A stretch of DNA of 64,000 nucleotides, from positions 27,016-91,015 of the forward strand of contig JAGXHJ010000034.1 of the NCBI GenBank assembly GCA_024636315.1. The letters run 5' to 3'. Origin of the DNA: Methylophaga sp. GTDB taxonomy: Bacteria > Pseudomonadota > Gammaproteobacteria > Nitrosococcales > Methylophagaceae. Made by a program: the position numbers and the translations under genes. This document shows, piece after piece, positions 1 to 11,083 of this stretch (positions are counted from its first letter, which is position 1; each line of letters begins with the position of its first letter). Under the pieces are notes generated by a model. It was given only the letters and a program-made list of their open reading frames with translations, made no database searches and had not been told where the DNA came from.

Positions 1-476
1 TCACATCCTAAGGTTCGACGTATTTGAGCGGTAAATTCAGCCACCGATTTGGGTTCGGCTAAGCAACCACATAACGCGATGGCAGGATCGCCTGTTCCTG
101 AAATGCGCCCATCCGTTTCTAAATCAAGTAATTGAGCTAATTGCGCATTGTTACCCAAGGTAGGATGAGCATCGAGCGGCAGATGGTAGGCAATTAAATT
201 CACATTATTGACTAATAATTGTTTCAATCGGCGTTGCTTAATACCTATAACCCGCTGGTCTTCACCTCGCCAAAAGTAACCATGATGAACCAAAATAGTA
301 TCCGCGTTCAAATCCAGCGCAGCATCAAGCAGGTCTTGGCTTGCAGTGACACCTGTGACCACATTATTAATGTATTCAGAACCTTCAACTTGCAAACCAT
401 TAGGGCAATAATCTTGGAACCTATTTGGCTCTAATAAAGTCTCAAGGTAGGATAGAATTTCAGATCGGGTTATCAT
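1..476 (-). CDS. Nif3/YbgI-like dinuclear metal center protein (partial, runs off left edge)
   Basis: Minus-strand frame open from ATG at 476 to the window edge ([32 protein letters not shown]...[11 protein letters not shown]...[13 protein letters not shown]); NGLQVEG, HHG and HxPLDxH motifs of the Nif3 family. Missing from ORF track because no stop lies in the window. Confidence 0.9.
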   Translation of the reverse strand, partial: MITRSEILSYLETLLEPNRFQDYCPNGLQVEGSEYINNVVTGVTASQDLLDAALDLNADTILVHHGYFWRGEDQRVIGIKQRRLKQLLVNNVNLIAYHLPLDAHPTLGNNAQLAQLLDLETDGRISGTGDPAIALCGCLAEPKSVAEFTAQIRRTLGC

Positions 477-534
477 CTCGCTACATTCCGACAACAATAA
501 ATTTGTCACTATAGCAAACTGGGGACTAAATAAT

Positions 535-1200
535 ATGGAAGCAGTGAATATCATCGCACTCAGCATGGGTGCAGCATGGGCGAGTGGCATTAATCTTTAT
601 GCCACTATCGTTATGCTTGGCTATATGGGAATGACCGGTAATATAGACCTTCCGCCTGGCTTAGAAATCCTTTCTGACCCAATGGTAATGGGTGCTGCAG
701 GCCTTATGTATTGCGTCGAGTTTTTTGCTGACAAAGTACCTGGCGTAGATTCTGGCTGGGATACCATTCACACCTTTATCCGTATTCCTGCTGGCGCTAT
801 GTTGGCCGCTAGTGCAGTAGGTGATGTCACGCCAGTCATAGCGCTCACTGCGGCGCTACTAGGCGGCACGTTAGCGGCCGGTAGCCATGCCACCAAGGCA
901 GGAACGCGCTTATTAATAAATACCTCACCGGAACCCTTCAGCAATTGGACGGCATCAGTAGGTGAAGATTTATTGGTCATTGGTGGCTTGTGGGCAGCGT
1001 TACATCATCCGGCATTATTCATTATCGGTCTTATCGCTTTTATTATGCTGATGATTTGGCTATTACCACGCTTATGGCGTTTGATTAAACAAGTATTTCG
1101 ACGTATTGGTAGCTGGCTGGGCTTATGTGAACCACCACAGCCACTTTCACCACCAACTATCGACAAAACGATTGAGCAATCAAGTAAATCTAAGGTTTAG
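535..1200 (+). CDS. DUF4126 domain-containing membrane protein
   Basis: ORF; hydrophobic, [12 protein letters not shown]...[24 protein letters not shown] motif typical of DUF4126. Confidence 0.85.
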   Translation: MEAVNIIALSMGAAWASGINLYATIVMLGYMGMTGNIDLPPGLEILSDPMVMGAAGLMYCVEFFADKVPGVDSGWDTIHTFIRIPAGAMLAASAVGDVTPVIALTAALLGGTLAAGSHATKAGTRLLINTSPEPFSNWTASVGEDLLVIGGLWAALHHPALFIIGLIAFIMLMIWLLPRLWRLIKQVFRRIGSWLGLCEPPQPLSPPTIDKTIEQSSKSKV

Positions 1201-2032
1201 ATTTTAGTCGGTAAAATACGCCGTGAGGGCTACGAATCATTTCGAAAGCATCGGTATAACCATTAATGGTTTCCGATGCACCGAGGAATAAATAACCGTC
1301 AGGATTCAGTGCCAATGCCATACGGTTTAAAATGTCTGCTTTGCGTTCAGCAGAAAAATAGATCAACACATTACGGCAGAAAATAATATCGAACTTACCC
1401 AGTGCACCATACGTTGACAATAAATTCTGTTCATTAAAACTCACTCGCCGAACAATATCATCCGCCACCCGCCAGCGATCACCGATAGGTTTAAAAAATT
1501 GCTGTTTGCGCTCAGCAGTTAAACCTCGACCTAGAACCCCTTCATCATATTCAGCTTGTTTAGCCGTTGCCAACATACTCATTGAAATGTCGGTCGCCAC
1601 TATTTGAGCATTGACTAGACCGCTCGCTGATACCTTGGCCATATATTCGCTGAGGGCGATGCTAATCGTATAAGGCTCTTGACCGGACGAACAAGCAGAG
1701 GACCAAATCCGACATTGTCGTTTACCTATACTGTCCATTTCAGGGAAAACTTCTTTAGCCAGTATTTCAAATGGACTTTGATCACGAAACCACGATGTTT
1801 CATTCGTTGTCATCGCATCAATAACGGCATCACGAAGATGTCGTGGCTGTCTCATTTCAATGGCTTGCAATAACGCCGACACCGAAGGGATATTTTCATC
1901 GCGTAATAACTTGGTCAGCCGGCTAGTAATTAAATATTGCTTGCCTTCACCCAATAAAATGCCACAGGCCTGCTCAAGGAACAGTTTAAACCGGTCATAA
2001 TCTTGGGGAGAAATGTTGCCTACCGTATCCAT
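1190..2032 (-). CDS. cheR: CheR-type chemotaxis protein-glutamate O-methyltransferase
   Basis: ORF; CheR motifs (TTNETSWFRD, WSSACSSGQEPYTISI, DIIFCRNVLIYF, LFLGASE). Confidence 0.92.
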   Translation of the reverse strand: MDTVGNISPQDYDRFKLFLEQACGILLGEGKQYLITSRLTKLLRDENIPSVSALLQAIEMRQPRHLRDAVIDAMTTNETSWFRDQSPFEILAKEVFPEMDSIGKRQCRIWSSACSSGQEPYTISIALSEYMAKVSASGLVNAQIVATDISMSMLATAKQAEYDEGVLGRGLTAERKQQFFKPIGDRWRVADDIVRRVSFNEQNLLSTYGALGKFDIIFCRNVLIYFSAERKADILNRMALALNPDGYLFLGASETINGYTDAFEMIRSPHGVFYRLKSKP

Positions 2033-2219
2033 ATCTTTAAATCGTAGTTCCTGTTTGCATACTTAGTCACATTAATGTGTCAATTTGATAGATACAATAC
2101 TAAGTCATGAGATTTGGCCAAACTAATCTAAATCAAAGCTTGTATTGCTTATTCTCTAAGTCACTTTTATGTGGCTGGGCAAATAAATCATTTAATTATG
2201 CTTTTAAGAGATAATAACT

Positions 2220-4337
2220 ATGTTGGCAAATAATAACATTGTTTCATTCGGGACACATCACGCCAAAGGTGTGGAGGAACTCTCGCCTCAGAACAAAAAA
2301 GTCATTGCATCATGTCGAGTAATTTTGACTAATTCCCTCCCTAAATGTTTTGTCTTTTTAGGTGATTTAGACGATACCCTGTTCAAATTGGCAGAGCAAG
2401 ACAAAAAAAATCTAGAACAGTCGGAGCACTTTAATATCATGCGCCAGTTGCGCAGACAACAAAGTAACCTAGAAGATAAGTTTATCCAGTTAGTGCTTAG
2501 CGATTTTGATGATTTTTTCTCGATCTCAATAAACGCCGGCTCATCAAACACATCATCCAAGCGTGGTTGGAAACTATCTATTTTAAATAATGATGATCTT
2601 GATGAAGAAATAGCGATCACTAGAATAGCGATCAAAAGTAAAGATGTATTTGGTAATGAATTCGCTCAGCTCAGCCGTCGTTTTGCACACTTAATTAATG
2701 CCAAAACAATATCCAACAATCCATTAGAAGCCGCTAGCATTGCCGCCCATTTTAAAGATGTTACCTCGCCAATAACCTCAAATCTTGCCGTAAAACTACA
2801 GGCTTATAAACAGTTCGAACAACACGCCATTAATGAGCTCAAAATTTTATGTCTACAACTTAATGACGAGCTGATTAAACACCAGATACTTCCTAATTTA
2901 GCTCGGCCTAATCGCTCACAACAAAATTCAGCTACACCGTCAACGCAGTCTTTCGTAGAATCAACCGCTAGCACATCAAATCTGATGACTAACAAAAGTG
3001 AATATGGACAGCGTGCTTCAACCATATTTGAGCAACTACCTCGCTCCCTGAACAGTGACGAGAGGGTGCAAACTAAAAATGGTAGCGATGCTCCCCCTGA
3101 ATGGCCTCAATTATTAGAAGAGAATTTGACAGCCGATGCTCAATCCGTCAGTGACGTCGATCAAGAAACAAGCAATGTTATTGCATTGTTATTTGAATTT
3201 ATTTTAGAAGATATAGTCATCCCAGCGCCTATTCGTAAGATAATGGCTCGACTTCAAATTCCAATTCTAAAAGTTGCTGTCAAGGATAGGAAATTTTTCA
3301 CTACAAAAAATCATCCCGCAAAACGTTTATTAAATAATTTGGCTAAAATCTCGACCGGATGGCATCAACAGAGAAGTGGTCAACAAGATCTGATACACAA
3401 CAAAATAGAAATGGTCGTCACCACCATTCTGAGTGAATTCGATACTGACATGAGTGAATTCGATACTGACATGAGTGTTTTCGAAAAGCTAAATATTCAA
3501 CTAAAACAATTTATTGAACAGCAAGCTCAGAGCAGTATTGTCGCCGAACAACGAACGGTAAAAGCAAATGAGGGTCAAGAAAAGCTGATTGCTGCTCAAC
3601 AAGAAGTCAATAGAGTGATTAATGAGCGACTGTCACCGTATTCACATTTGCCAAAAGTAGTTATCTCACTGATTGATGACGGCTGGAAACATATACTTAG
3701 GCTGCGACTACTTCAAAAAGGATTAGATAGTCCCGAATGGAAAAATTCCGTCAAACTATTGGAGCAATTGATTTGGAGTGTGTTGCCTAAACCAGATCCT
3801 AACGACCGCAAAGAATTATTACAAACCATTCCGCATTTAGTTAAAGAACTAAAATCAAGTTTGGCTGGCGCATCATTTAATCAAGCTAAAATCAGGTCTC
3901 ATTTCGAAGATCTGCGGACGTGTCATATTCAATGCGTTAATGGTGACAATCTGCAGCAAGAGCTTTTACAAGCGTTCGAGAGACGACCAGAGATAAATAA
4001 TATTATTAAACAAGAAGTATTGTCCCTAATACCTGCTGAGAAAAAAATAATCTCAGATCAAAATGCCTTAGAAAAAGCGACTACTCTCAAGATAGGCACT
4101 TGGTTAGAGGTATCTGGCGACGGTTTCCCCCGTCAAATGAAGCTTTCGTGGCGCAGTAAGTTAACAGGACACTGTCTATTCGTAAGCTATCATGGCCTAA
4201 AAGAAGCGGAGCTTTCTATTGCGGAGCTAGCGGGTTTATTTCAAAAAGGACAGGCACAAATTATTGACCAGTTTGAATCCTTAATGGACCGCGCGCATGT
4301 TTCAATGATGTCAGCTATAAATAATCAACCAGACTAA
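2220..4337 (+). CDS. DUF1631 domain-containing protein
   Basis: Long ORF; overall pattern and C-terminal LSWRSKLTGHCLFVSYHGLKEAELSIAELAG resemble DUF1631 proteins. Confidence 0.75.
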   Translation: MLANNNIVSFGTHHAKGVEELSPQNKKVIASCRVILTNSLPKCFVFLGDLDDTLFKLAEQDKKNLEQSEHFNIMRQLRRQQSNLEDKFIQLVLSDFDDFFSISINAGSSNTSSKRGWKLSILNNDDLDEEIAITRIAIKSKDVFGNEFAQLSRRFAHLINAKTISNNPLEAASIAAHFKDVTSPITSNLAVKLQAYKQFEQHAINELKILCLQLNDELIKHQILPNLARPNRSQQNSATPSTQSFVESTASTSNLMTNKSEYGQRASTIFEQLPRSLNSDERVQTKNGSDAPPEWPQLLEENLTADAQSVSDVDQETSNVIALLFEFILEDIVIPAPIRKIMARLQIPILKVAVKDRKFFTTKNHPAKRLLNNLAKISTGWHQQRSGQQDLIHNKIEMVVTTILSEFDTDMSEFDTDMSVFEKLNIQLKQFIEQQAQSSIVAEQRTVKANEGQEKLIAAQQEVNRVINERLSPYSHLPKVVISLIDDGWKHILRLRLLQKGLDSPEWKNSVKLLEQLIWSVLPKPDPNDRKELLQTIPHLVKELKSSLAGASFNQAKIRSHFEDLRTCHIQCVNGDNLQQELLQAFERRPEINNIIKQEVLSLIPAEKKIISDQNALEKATTLKIGTWLEVSGDGFPRQMKLSWRSKLTGHCLFVSYHGLKEAELSIAELAGLFQKGQAQIIDQFESLMDRAHVSMMSAINNQPD

Positions 4338-4353
4338 TCAGAAAACTAGTATA

Positions 4354-5232
4354 TTGCACTCCATGTGTAAATCCCCCATAGCCCCTGGCTATCACCCAAA
4401 CATCCTAATTACTGGTTGCTCTAGTGGAATTGGTTTTAGTGCCGCCAAGCTATTACATCAGCGCGGCTATAATGTGGTTGCTACAGTAAGAAAACCCCAA
4501 GATACGCTCACCTTACAACAGCTCGGCATCACCACCACGGAGCTTGATCTTACTGATAGCAAGTCGATCACCGCCGCAGTTGAATTTACGCTCGAACACT
4601 TTAACGGCCAACTAGATGCATTATTTAATAACGCCTCTTATGGACAACCTGGTGCCGTTGAAGACTTAAGTCGTGATGTTTTACAGCAGCAATTTGAAAC
4701 CAATGTATTTGGCACGCAAGAACTCACTAACTTAGTGATCGCTCAAATGCGAAAACAAGGTCATGGACGCATAATCTACAACAGCTCTGTTCTTGGACTC
4801 GTCTCCATGGCTTATCGTGGCGCTTACAATGCAAGTAAATACGCCATAGAAGGCTTAGCGGATACCTTACGGTTAGAACTTTATGATACCGACATCCATA
4901 TTAGCTTAATTGAACCAGGTCCCATTACCAGCAAGTTCAGAGCCAATGCTTTTATCAAATATCAACAGAATATTGAGAAAGAAAAAAGTGCTCACAAAGC
5001 AACCTATAATGCGATGGAACAGCGCTTAACCAAGCAAGGGCCTGCAGCGCCATTCACCCTGCCACCCGAAGCCGTGGTAACTAAACTGATTCACGCTATT
5101 GAGAGTAAGCGACCAAAGATCCGATATTACGTGACATTTCCTACCTATCTTTTTGCCACGCTGAAACGACTATTACCGCATCGCTGTTTAGATTGGGTAC
5201 TGATTCAAATATCAGCGGCTGAAAATAAGTAA
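4354..5232 (+). CDS. SDR family oxidoreductase
   Basis: ORF; TGCSSGIG nucleotide-binding motif, NNASYG, YNASKYAIEG active-site YxxxK. Confidence 0.93.
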   Translation: MHSMCKSPIAPGYHPNILITGCSSGIGFSAAKLLHQRGYNVVATVRKPQDTLTLQQLGITTTELDLTDSKSITAAVEFTLEHFNGQLDALFNNASYGQPGAVEDLSRDVLQQQFETNVFGTQELTNLVIAQMRKQGHGRIIYNSSVLGLVSMAYRGAYNASKYAIEGLADTLRLELYDTDIHISLIEPGPITSKFRANAFIKYQQNIEKEKSAHKATYNAMEQRLTKQGPAAPFTLPPEAVVTKLIHAIESKRPKIRYYVTFPTYLFATLKRLLPHRCLDWVLIQISAAENK

Positions 5233-5244
5233 AACCTTAAAGTT

Positions 5245-6096
5245 TTAATCTTCGTCTTCGCGACCATAAAGGTAGATCACATAAAGTGACATACCTACCA
5301 TCACACTACCACCAAAAATATTACCTAAAGTCACCGGAATAATATTGGCGATAAAACCCGACATGGTGAGGTTTTGCATGGCATCAGCACTAATACCACT
5401 TACCGCGACAATTTCAGGGTTAAGTGAAGCTACCATTGCCATTGGAATCATGAACATATTGGCAATGCAATGTTCAAATCCCATTGCCACGAAGGCTGAA
5501 ACAGGAAAAATAACGGCAAATACTTTATCTACGACAGTTCGTGATGCATAGACCATCCAACTTGCTAGACATACCAAGGCATTGCAGAAGATACCGCGAA
5601 CAAAAGCTTCTGTGGTTGTTAAGTCAACTTTAGCCAGACCCGCCTTAAGTGCGGCAACACCTACGCCATGATGTCCACCATCTAAGAAGCCAGATGCAAA
5701 AACTAGATACACGGTTATAAAAGCACCCAGCGCATTGCCAAAGTATACCAAGCTCCAATTTTTCAATAATCGCGCCAAGGTAATGCGTTTTTTTGCCCAT
5801 GCCATGACGATTAAATTATTACCGGTAAAGAGTTCGCCACCAGCAATTGCAACGAGAATGAACCCCAATGAAAATGCAAGTCCACCTAAAAGTTTAGCGG
5901 CACCATAGGCCTCAGCAGGATGCGTCATCGCCACCGTATAATACATCGCACCAAAGGAAATAAATGCGCCTGCCATCATTGATAAAACGAGTAATGGCAA
6001 AAATGGCATATTCGCCTTACTGACACCTAATGTTTTAACCTTGTTAGCTACTTCAGCAGGGGTGAATGCGTCGACAAATTTAGCAAATTCAGACAT
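5245..6096 (-). CDS. Formate/nitrite transporter (FNT) family channel
   Basis: ORF; multi-pass membrane protein with GGELFTGNNLIVMAW and FCNALVCLASW, typical of FocA/NirC/FdhC. Confidence 0.92.
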   Translation of the reverse strand: MSEFAKFVDAFTPAEVANKVKTLGVSKANMPFLPLLVLSMMAGAFISFGAMYYTVAMTHPAEAYGAAKLLGGLAFSLGFILVAIAGGELFTGNNLIVMAWAKKRITLARLLKNWSLVYFGNALGAFITVYLVFASGFLDGGHHGVGVAALKAGLAKVDLTTTEAFVRGIFCNALVCLASWMVYASRTVVDKVFAVIFPVSAFVAMGFEHCIANMFMIPMAMVASLNPEIVAVSGISADAMQNLTMSGFIANIIPVTLGNIFGGSVMVGMSLYVIYLYGREDED

Positions 6097-6168
6097 TTTG
6101 AATTATTCTCGAATAAAATACTGGCATTATACTAAGTATATTTACTGGTATCAGTAAATTAAGTTTCA

Positions 6169-7539
6169 TTATAGTAATAAAGGCATAAACAATGTGGCTA
6201 AGCTGAGTACCAAGAAGAATCCGGCCATATCAGTAATAGTCGTCAACAAAGGCCCTGAAGCCACAGCAGGATCAATACCAAAACCTTTCAATAGTAATGG
6301 CACCGTACCACCTATAGCGACCGCCAATACAGTATTAACCGACAACGCTAAACCAATGACTAAACCTAGCACGGCATTATCTTTCCATAGCCAGGCAACA
6401 ATACCGATCATAATGCCAAGAATAACGCCGTTGATAATACCGACACTAAATTCTTTTTTAAGCACGTGAAAAAGATCCGTTGGCTTGGTCAAACCCAATG
6501 CCAACTCCCGCATACTAACGCCTACCGCTTGATTACCAGAACAGCCGCTCATGTCAGATACCATAGGTAAAAATACAGCTATAGCAATAACCGCAGTTAA
6601 GGTATCTTCATAGGCCGAAATGACACTGGCAGCGATAATATTAAGCACAATATTAGAGCTTAACCATGCCAACCGTCGACGCGAACGGTACCATATGGGC
6701 ATAGACCTCAACTCATCACTCACCTGTTGACGAGCCAAACTACGGTGTTCTTGTTGATCGCGCAAAGCATCTGCTACTGCTGATCGCGATAGCACACCTA
6801 ATGGCATGCCCTCTTTATCGACAACAGGCAAACCTAAGAAAGGGTGTTCTTCAAATATGTCTTCTAATTCTTCTAAGGTCTGATAAGGCTTTACCGCTAG
6901 TGGTTTTATCATAATATCTGATAATGCAGCAGTACGTTTACTGGTCAATAAACCTCTCAGCGATACCACGCCTACCAACTTGCCTTGTTCGTCGACAATA
7001 TAAGGGTGTTGGCCTCGATAACGTTCAAAATCTTCGTCACCTGATGCAATGCGTTTTAGCACAGCGCTTACTTTTTCGGTCATTTTAAAAGAGAACACTT
7101 CCCATTCCATTAGACCACCAGCAGTATCATGCTCATATTGAACTAATTTACGAACACCATCGGCTTCCCCTTCATCCATTTCGGCCAAAATAGCCTCAGC
7201 ACCTTGGCTATCTAACTTATGAACAATGTCAGCCTGCATATCACTTTGCAGTTCTTCCATGATCTTTGCTGCGACAGGTGTTTCAACGCCTTCAAGTAGG
7301 CTAGCGGCAAGTTCAGCAGGTGCCTCTTCAATCAGTACAGCGGCCAATTCTGGGGTCAACATGGCAATTAATTGATGTTGTGACGCGACATCTAACCGAA
7401 TAACAAGACGCAACACATCCTGAGGCGCTGTTTGCTCAACAATAGTAATAAAGCGATCAGCGTCAGTATCAGCAATAATTTGTTGAAGTAACTGTTCTGT
7501 AAACTCTTCGGTGTGATTATTTTCGTCAGTAATGGCCAT
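6169..7539 (-). CDS. mgtE: Magnesium transporter MgtE
   Basis: ORF; MgtE N domain, CBS pair, C-terminal membrane domain with GCSGNQAVGVSMRELALG and ASGPLLTTITDMAGFF. Confidence 0.95.
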   Translation of the reverse strand: MAITDENNHTEEFTEQLLQQIIADTDADRFITIVEQTAPQDVLRLVIRLDVASQHQLIAMLTPELAAVLIEEAPAELAASLLEGVETPVAAKIMEELQSDMQADIVHKLDSQGAEAILAEMDEGEADGVRKLVQYEHDTAGGLMEWEVFSFKMTEKVSAVLKRIASGDEDFERYRGQHPYIVDEQGKLVGVVSLRGLLTSKRTAALSDIMIKPLAVKPYQTLEELEDIFEEHPFLGLPVVDKEGMPLGVLSRSAVADALRDQQEHRSLARQQVSDELRSMPIWYRSRRRLAWLSSNIVLNIIAASVISAYEDTLTAVIAIAVFLPMVSDMSGCSGNQAVGVSMRELALGLTKPTDLFHVLKKEFSVGIINGVILGIMIGIVAWLWKDNAVLGLVIGLALSVNTVLAVAIGGTVPLLLKGFGIDPAVASGPLLTTITDMAGFFLVLSLATLFMPLLL

Positions 7540-7598
7540 GCTTAAATCCTTATCCCAAGGTATTTCTTTTTTACTGCTAATAATGCCACATCATAGGC

Positions 7599-7633
7599 AA
7601 AAAAAAGCCCCACTCATTGAGCAGGGCTTTTTT
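7599..7633 (-). terminator. Rho-independent terminator downstream of clpB
   Basis: AAAAAAGCCC-CACTCATTGAGCA-GGGCTTTTTT hairpin just 3' of the clpB stop. Confidence 0.85.
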
Positions 7634-7648
7634 GATTTTCTAAATAGC

Positions 7649-10222
7649 TTAATTACTAAAAGATAAGACACCATCAGACACATCAACTTTGATGGTATCT
7701 CCACCTTTGAATCGACCTGATAATAAATCATGCGCTAAGCTATTTTCCAGTTGTTGTTGAATCACTCGTTTGAGTGGTCGCGCACCATAAACTGGGTCAA
7801 AACCGGCTTCTGCAATCAAGTCTAGAGCTTCCTCACTGACCTGTAATGCCATATCCCTATCCGCTAAACGCTGACGTAAATGCCTTAATTGTATATCGGC
7901 AATAGCATGAATTTGATCACGTTGTAATGGATGGAATACCACTACATCATCAACCCGGTTGATGAACTCAGGACGGAAATGCTGACCAACAATGTCCATC
8001 ACTGCGGATTTCATCTTCTCGTAGTTATCTTCACTTGCCATTTCTTGAATCACATTGGAACCCAAGTTAGATGTCATCACGATAACCGTATTACGAAAAT
8101 CGACGGTACGACCCTGACCATCAGTCAAACGACCATCATCCAATACTTGCAACAAAATATTAAATACATCTGGATGTGCTTTTTCTACTTCATCAAGCAA
8201 AATGACCGAATAAGGCTTACGACGAACAGCCTCCGTCAGATAACCACCTTCTTCATAACCCACATAACCTGGCGGTGCTCCGACTAATCGTGCCACCGAA
8301 TGTTTTTCCATAAACTCGGACATATCGATCCGTACCATGGCGTCTTCTGTATCAAATAAGAAAGTGGCTAATGATTTGCACAGCTCGGTTTTACCGACAC
8401 CTGTTGGGCCTAAAAAGAGGAATGAACCATTAGGCCGATCAGGATCTGATAAACCAGCACGGCTACGTCGAATAGCATTAGCCACCGCGGTCACCGCTTC
8501 ATCTTGACCAATAACACGTTCATGTAAAGCATCATCCATTTTCAACAGTTTATCGCGCTCTTCTTCCAGCATTTTTGATACTGGAATACCGGTCCATTTA
8601 GAGACTACTTCAGCAATTTCTTCTTCGCCCACTTCATTTCGTAATAATTGAAACTCTTGCGTCTCTGCTTGTGCAGCCAGAACAAGCTGCTTTTCTAGCT
8701 CAGGAATTTTACCGTATTGCAGTTCTGACATTTTTGCATAATCACTACTACGAGTAGCCATTTCGAGTTCCATTCGTGCCTTTTCAAGGCCTTCTTTGAT
8801 GTGCTGACTACCGTGCAATGAGGCTTTTTCTGATTTCCATATCTCTTCTAAATCAGCGTATTCACGTTCAAGATTGTTCATCTCTGATTGAAGTATTTCT
8901 AAACGTTTTTTAGAGGCATCATCTGATTCTTTTTTCAGTGCTACCCGTTCAATTTTCAATTGAATTAAACGGCGCTCCATGCGATCTAATGATTCAGGTT
9001 TAGAATCAATTTCCATCCGTATACGACTACCAGCCTCATCAATCAAATCAATCGCTTTATCCGGTAACATGCGATCGGTAATGTAGCGGTGCGATAAGGT
9101 AGCGGCCGCAACAATGGCGGGATCAGTAATATTAACCCCATGATGAACTTCATAACGCTCACTTAAACCACGTAAAATCGCAATGGTATCTTCTACCGAA
9201 GGTTCACCGACTTGTACTTTTTGGAAACGACGCTCTAAAGCGGCATCTTTTTCAACATATTTACGATATTCATCTAAAGTCGTAGCGCCAATACAATGCA
9301 GTTCACCGCGCGCTAGTGCTGGCTTGAGCATATTACCTGCATCCATAGCACCTTCTGCTTTGCCGGCACCGACCATGGTATGGATCTCATCTATAAAGAG
9401 AATAATCTGGCCTTCTTGTTTCGATAGATCTTTTAATACTGCTTTCAGGCGTTCTTCAAATTCACCGCGAAATTTAGCGCCAGCAATCAAGGCGCCCATA
9501 TCTAACGACAATACACGTTTATGTCTCATGCCTTCTGGCACTTCACCATTGATAATACGTTGTGCCAAACCTTCAACAATGGCCGTTTTACCAACCCCCG
9601 GCTCACCAATCAACACCGGATTATTTTTGGTACGACGTTGCAAGACTTGAATCGTCCGTCGAATTTCGTCATCTCGACCAATGACGGGATCAAGCTTGCC
9701 ATTTTCGGCTAGCTCCGTCAGATCGATAGTATATTTTTGCAATGCTTGACGTTGTTCTTCGGCATTTTGATCGGTCACTTTTTCGCCTCCACGTATTTTT
9801 TCTATCGCCGCTTCTAGTGATGATTTGTTGCCACCATGTTGACGCAATAGATCACCCGCTTTATTTCTATCTTCCACCATAGCCAAAACAAATAATTCAC
9901 TCGAGACATACTGGTCTTGTCTTTTTTGTGCCAATTTATCGGTCTGGTTTAAAAGGCGGTTTAAATCTTGTGAAATATGAATGTCGCCACTGCCATCTTC
10001 AACTTGAGCCATGCGACTCAACTGATTTTCCAACTCTGCTTGATAGGCCGTAATATTGACACCACTTTGAGCCAATAGTGGTTTTACTGTTCCCGATTGT
10101 TGTTGTAGCAAGGCCAACATAAGGTGCGCGGGCTCAATAAATTGGTGATCCTTGCCCACCGCCATGCTCTGAGCTGCGGCTAAAGCTTCTTGAAATTTGC
10201 TAGTTAATTTATCGATTTGCAT
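7649..10222 (-). CDS. clpB: ATP-dependent chaperone ClpB
   Basis: 857-aa ORF; two AAA+ modules ([27 protein letters not shown]), middle coiled-coil domain. Confidence 0.99.
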   Translation of the reverse strand: MQIDKLTSKFQEALAAAQSMAVGKDHQFIEPAHLMLALLQQQSGTVKPLLAQSGVNITAYQAELENQLSRMAQVEDGSGDIHISQDLNRLLNQTDKLAQKRQDQYVSSELFVLAMVEDRNKAGDLLRQHGGNKSSLEAAIEKIRGGEKVTDQNAEEQRQALQKYTIDLTELAENGKLDPVIGRDDEIRRTIQVLQRRTKNNPVLIGEPGVGKTAIVEGLAQRIINGEVPEGMRHKRVLSLDMGALIAGAKFRGEFEERLKAVLKDLSKQEGQIILFIDEIHTMVGAGKAEGAMDAGNMLKPALARGELHCIGATTLDEYRKYVEKDAALERRFQKVQVGEPSVEDTIAILRGLSERYEVHHGVNITDPAIVAAATLSHRYITDRMLPDKAIDLIDEAGSRIRMEIDSKPESLDRMERRLIQLKIERVALKKESDDASKKRLEILQSEMNNLEREYADLEEIWKSEKASLHGSQHIKEGLEKARMELEMATRSSDYAKMSELQYGKIPELEKQLVLAAQAETQEFQLLRNEVGEEEIAEVVSKWTGIPVSKMLEEERDKLLKMDDALHERVIGQDEAVTAVANAIRRSRAGLSDPDRPNGSFLFLGPTGVGKTELCKSLATFLFDTEDAMVRIDMSEFMEKHSVARLVGAPPGYVGYEEGGYLTEAVRRKPYSVILLDEVEKAHPDVFNILLQVLDDGRLTDGQGRTVDFRNTVIVMTSNLGSNVIQEMASEDNYEKMKSAVMDIVGQHFRPEFINRVDDVVVFHPLQRDQIHAIADIQLRHLRQRLADRDMALQVSEEALDLIAEAGFDPVYGARPLKRVIQQQLENSLAHDLLSGRFKGGDTIKVDVSDGVLSFSN

Positions 10223-10255
10223 AATGCCATCCTAGGTTTGTATTTTGTTGCTAAC

Positions 10256-10285
10256 TAGATGGGGGAAGTCGATTAGTAAATCAAG
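10256..10285 (-). promoter_or_regulatory. Sigma-32-like heat-shock promoter of clpB
   Basis: Minus strand reads CTTGATT-N14-CCCCATCTA, about 35-65 bp upstream of the clpB ATG; E. coli sigma32 consensus is CTTGAAA-N(11-16)-CCCCATNT. Confidence 0.8.
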
Positions 10286-10516
10286 TAGTCCTACAAAAAC
10301 TAAGTTAATTAGAAAATAACGTGCATATCTCAATTCAGTCGTTAGCAAGTGCTTAATTACATAAAATGTGGCTATGCATCTTTATGATTATTGCTTGAAC
10401 GAAGGTCAACGCCATTGAGTGACAAGTCGAAACAGCGATGATTGAGAGGGCTTTTAGTTTAATGATTAAAAATATTTTCCAGAAAACCGACGTTATGTAA
10501 CATCAGCGGAATAATG

Positions 10517-11032
10517 CTACCAATAGCGACGAGCACCCAAATAGCGTTTTTGATAATATGGATTAGCTAAGGTTTCTGTTTCAACATTTTTGCGGCTATT
10601 TGGCGCGTGGATAAATAGTTCGCTTCCTATATAGATACCGACATGAGAAACACTCTGGCCCATCGTTCTGAAAAAAAGTAAATCACCACTATTTAACTCA
10701 GTTCTGTTGATATGCTTGCCCTGTTTAAATTGCTCTCTCGTTCTTCTAGGGATAGAAATACCATTGATGAGGTGGCTATATCTAGCTAATCCTGAGCAAT
10801 CAAACCCTTCACTAGGTGAATTACCGCCAAACTTATAAGGAATACCCATCTGTGATTTGGCAGCTTGCACAATAAGGCCGCCTAATGTTTCGTTAGGGTT
10901 ATTCACTTGCGGGCTAGCAACCATCGTCTCAGGACGATTATTAGGCACTGTCGAGCAGGCAGTTACCATGAATAAGGCGAGACAACTCAGCACTATTCTT
11001 TTTGCTATTTGAACATTGCGATAGTTCAACAT
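10517..11032 (-). CDS. C40 family (NlpC/P60) peptidase, lipoprotein
   Basis: ORF; lipobox-like MVTACS, GFDCSGLARY, SHVGIYIG, FIHAPNS. Confidence 0.92.
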   Translation of the reverse strand: MLNYRNVQIAKRIVLSCLALFMVTACSTVPNNRPETMVASPQVNNPNETLGGLIVQAAKSQMGIPYKFGGNSPSEGFDCSGLARYSHLINGISIPRRTREQFKQGKHINRTELNSGDLLFFRTMGQSVSHVGIYIGSELFIHAPNSRKNVETETLANPYYQKRYLGARRYW

Positions 11033-11083
11033 CGGTATGTCATTCCTATCCCTATCTATTTAACTACTTTAAGGTTGCTTTTT

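Noticed and set aside
219-434. 71-aa plus-strand ORF
   Set aside because: Antisense to the Nif3-family gene that occupies 1-476 on the minus strand.
2288-2635. 115-aa minus-strand ORF
   Set aside because: Antisense to the DUF1631 gene; no domain.
7931-8287. 118-aa plus-strand ORF
   Set aside because: Antisense to the clpB C-terminal AAA+ module; no domain or ribosome-binding context.
9183-9650. 155-aa plus-strand ORF
   Set aside because: Antisense to the highly conserved clpB AAA+ region; composition follows the opposite-strand codons, no recognisable domain.
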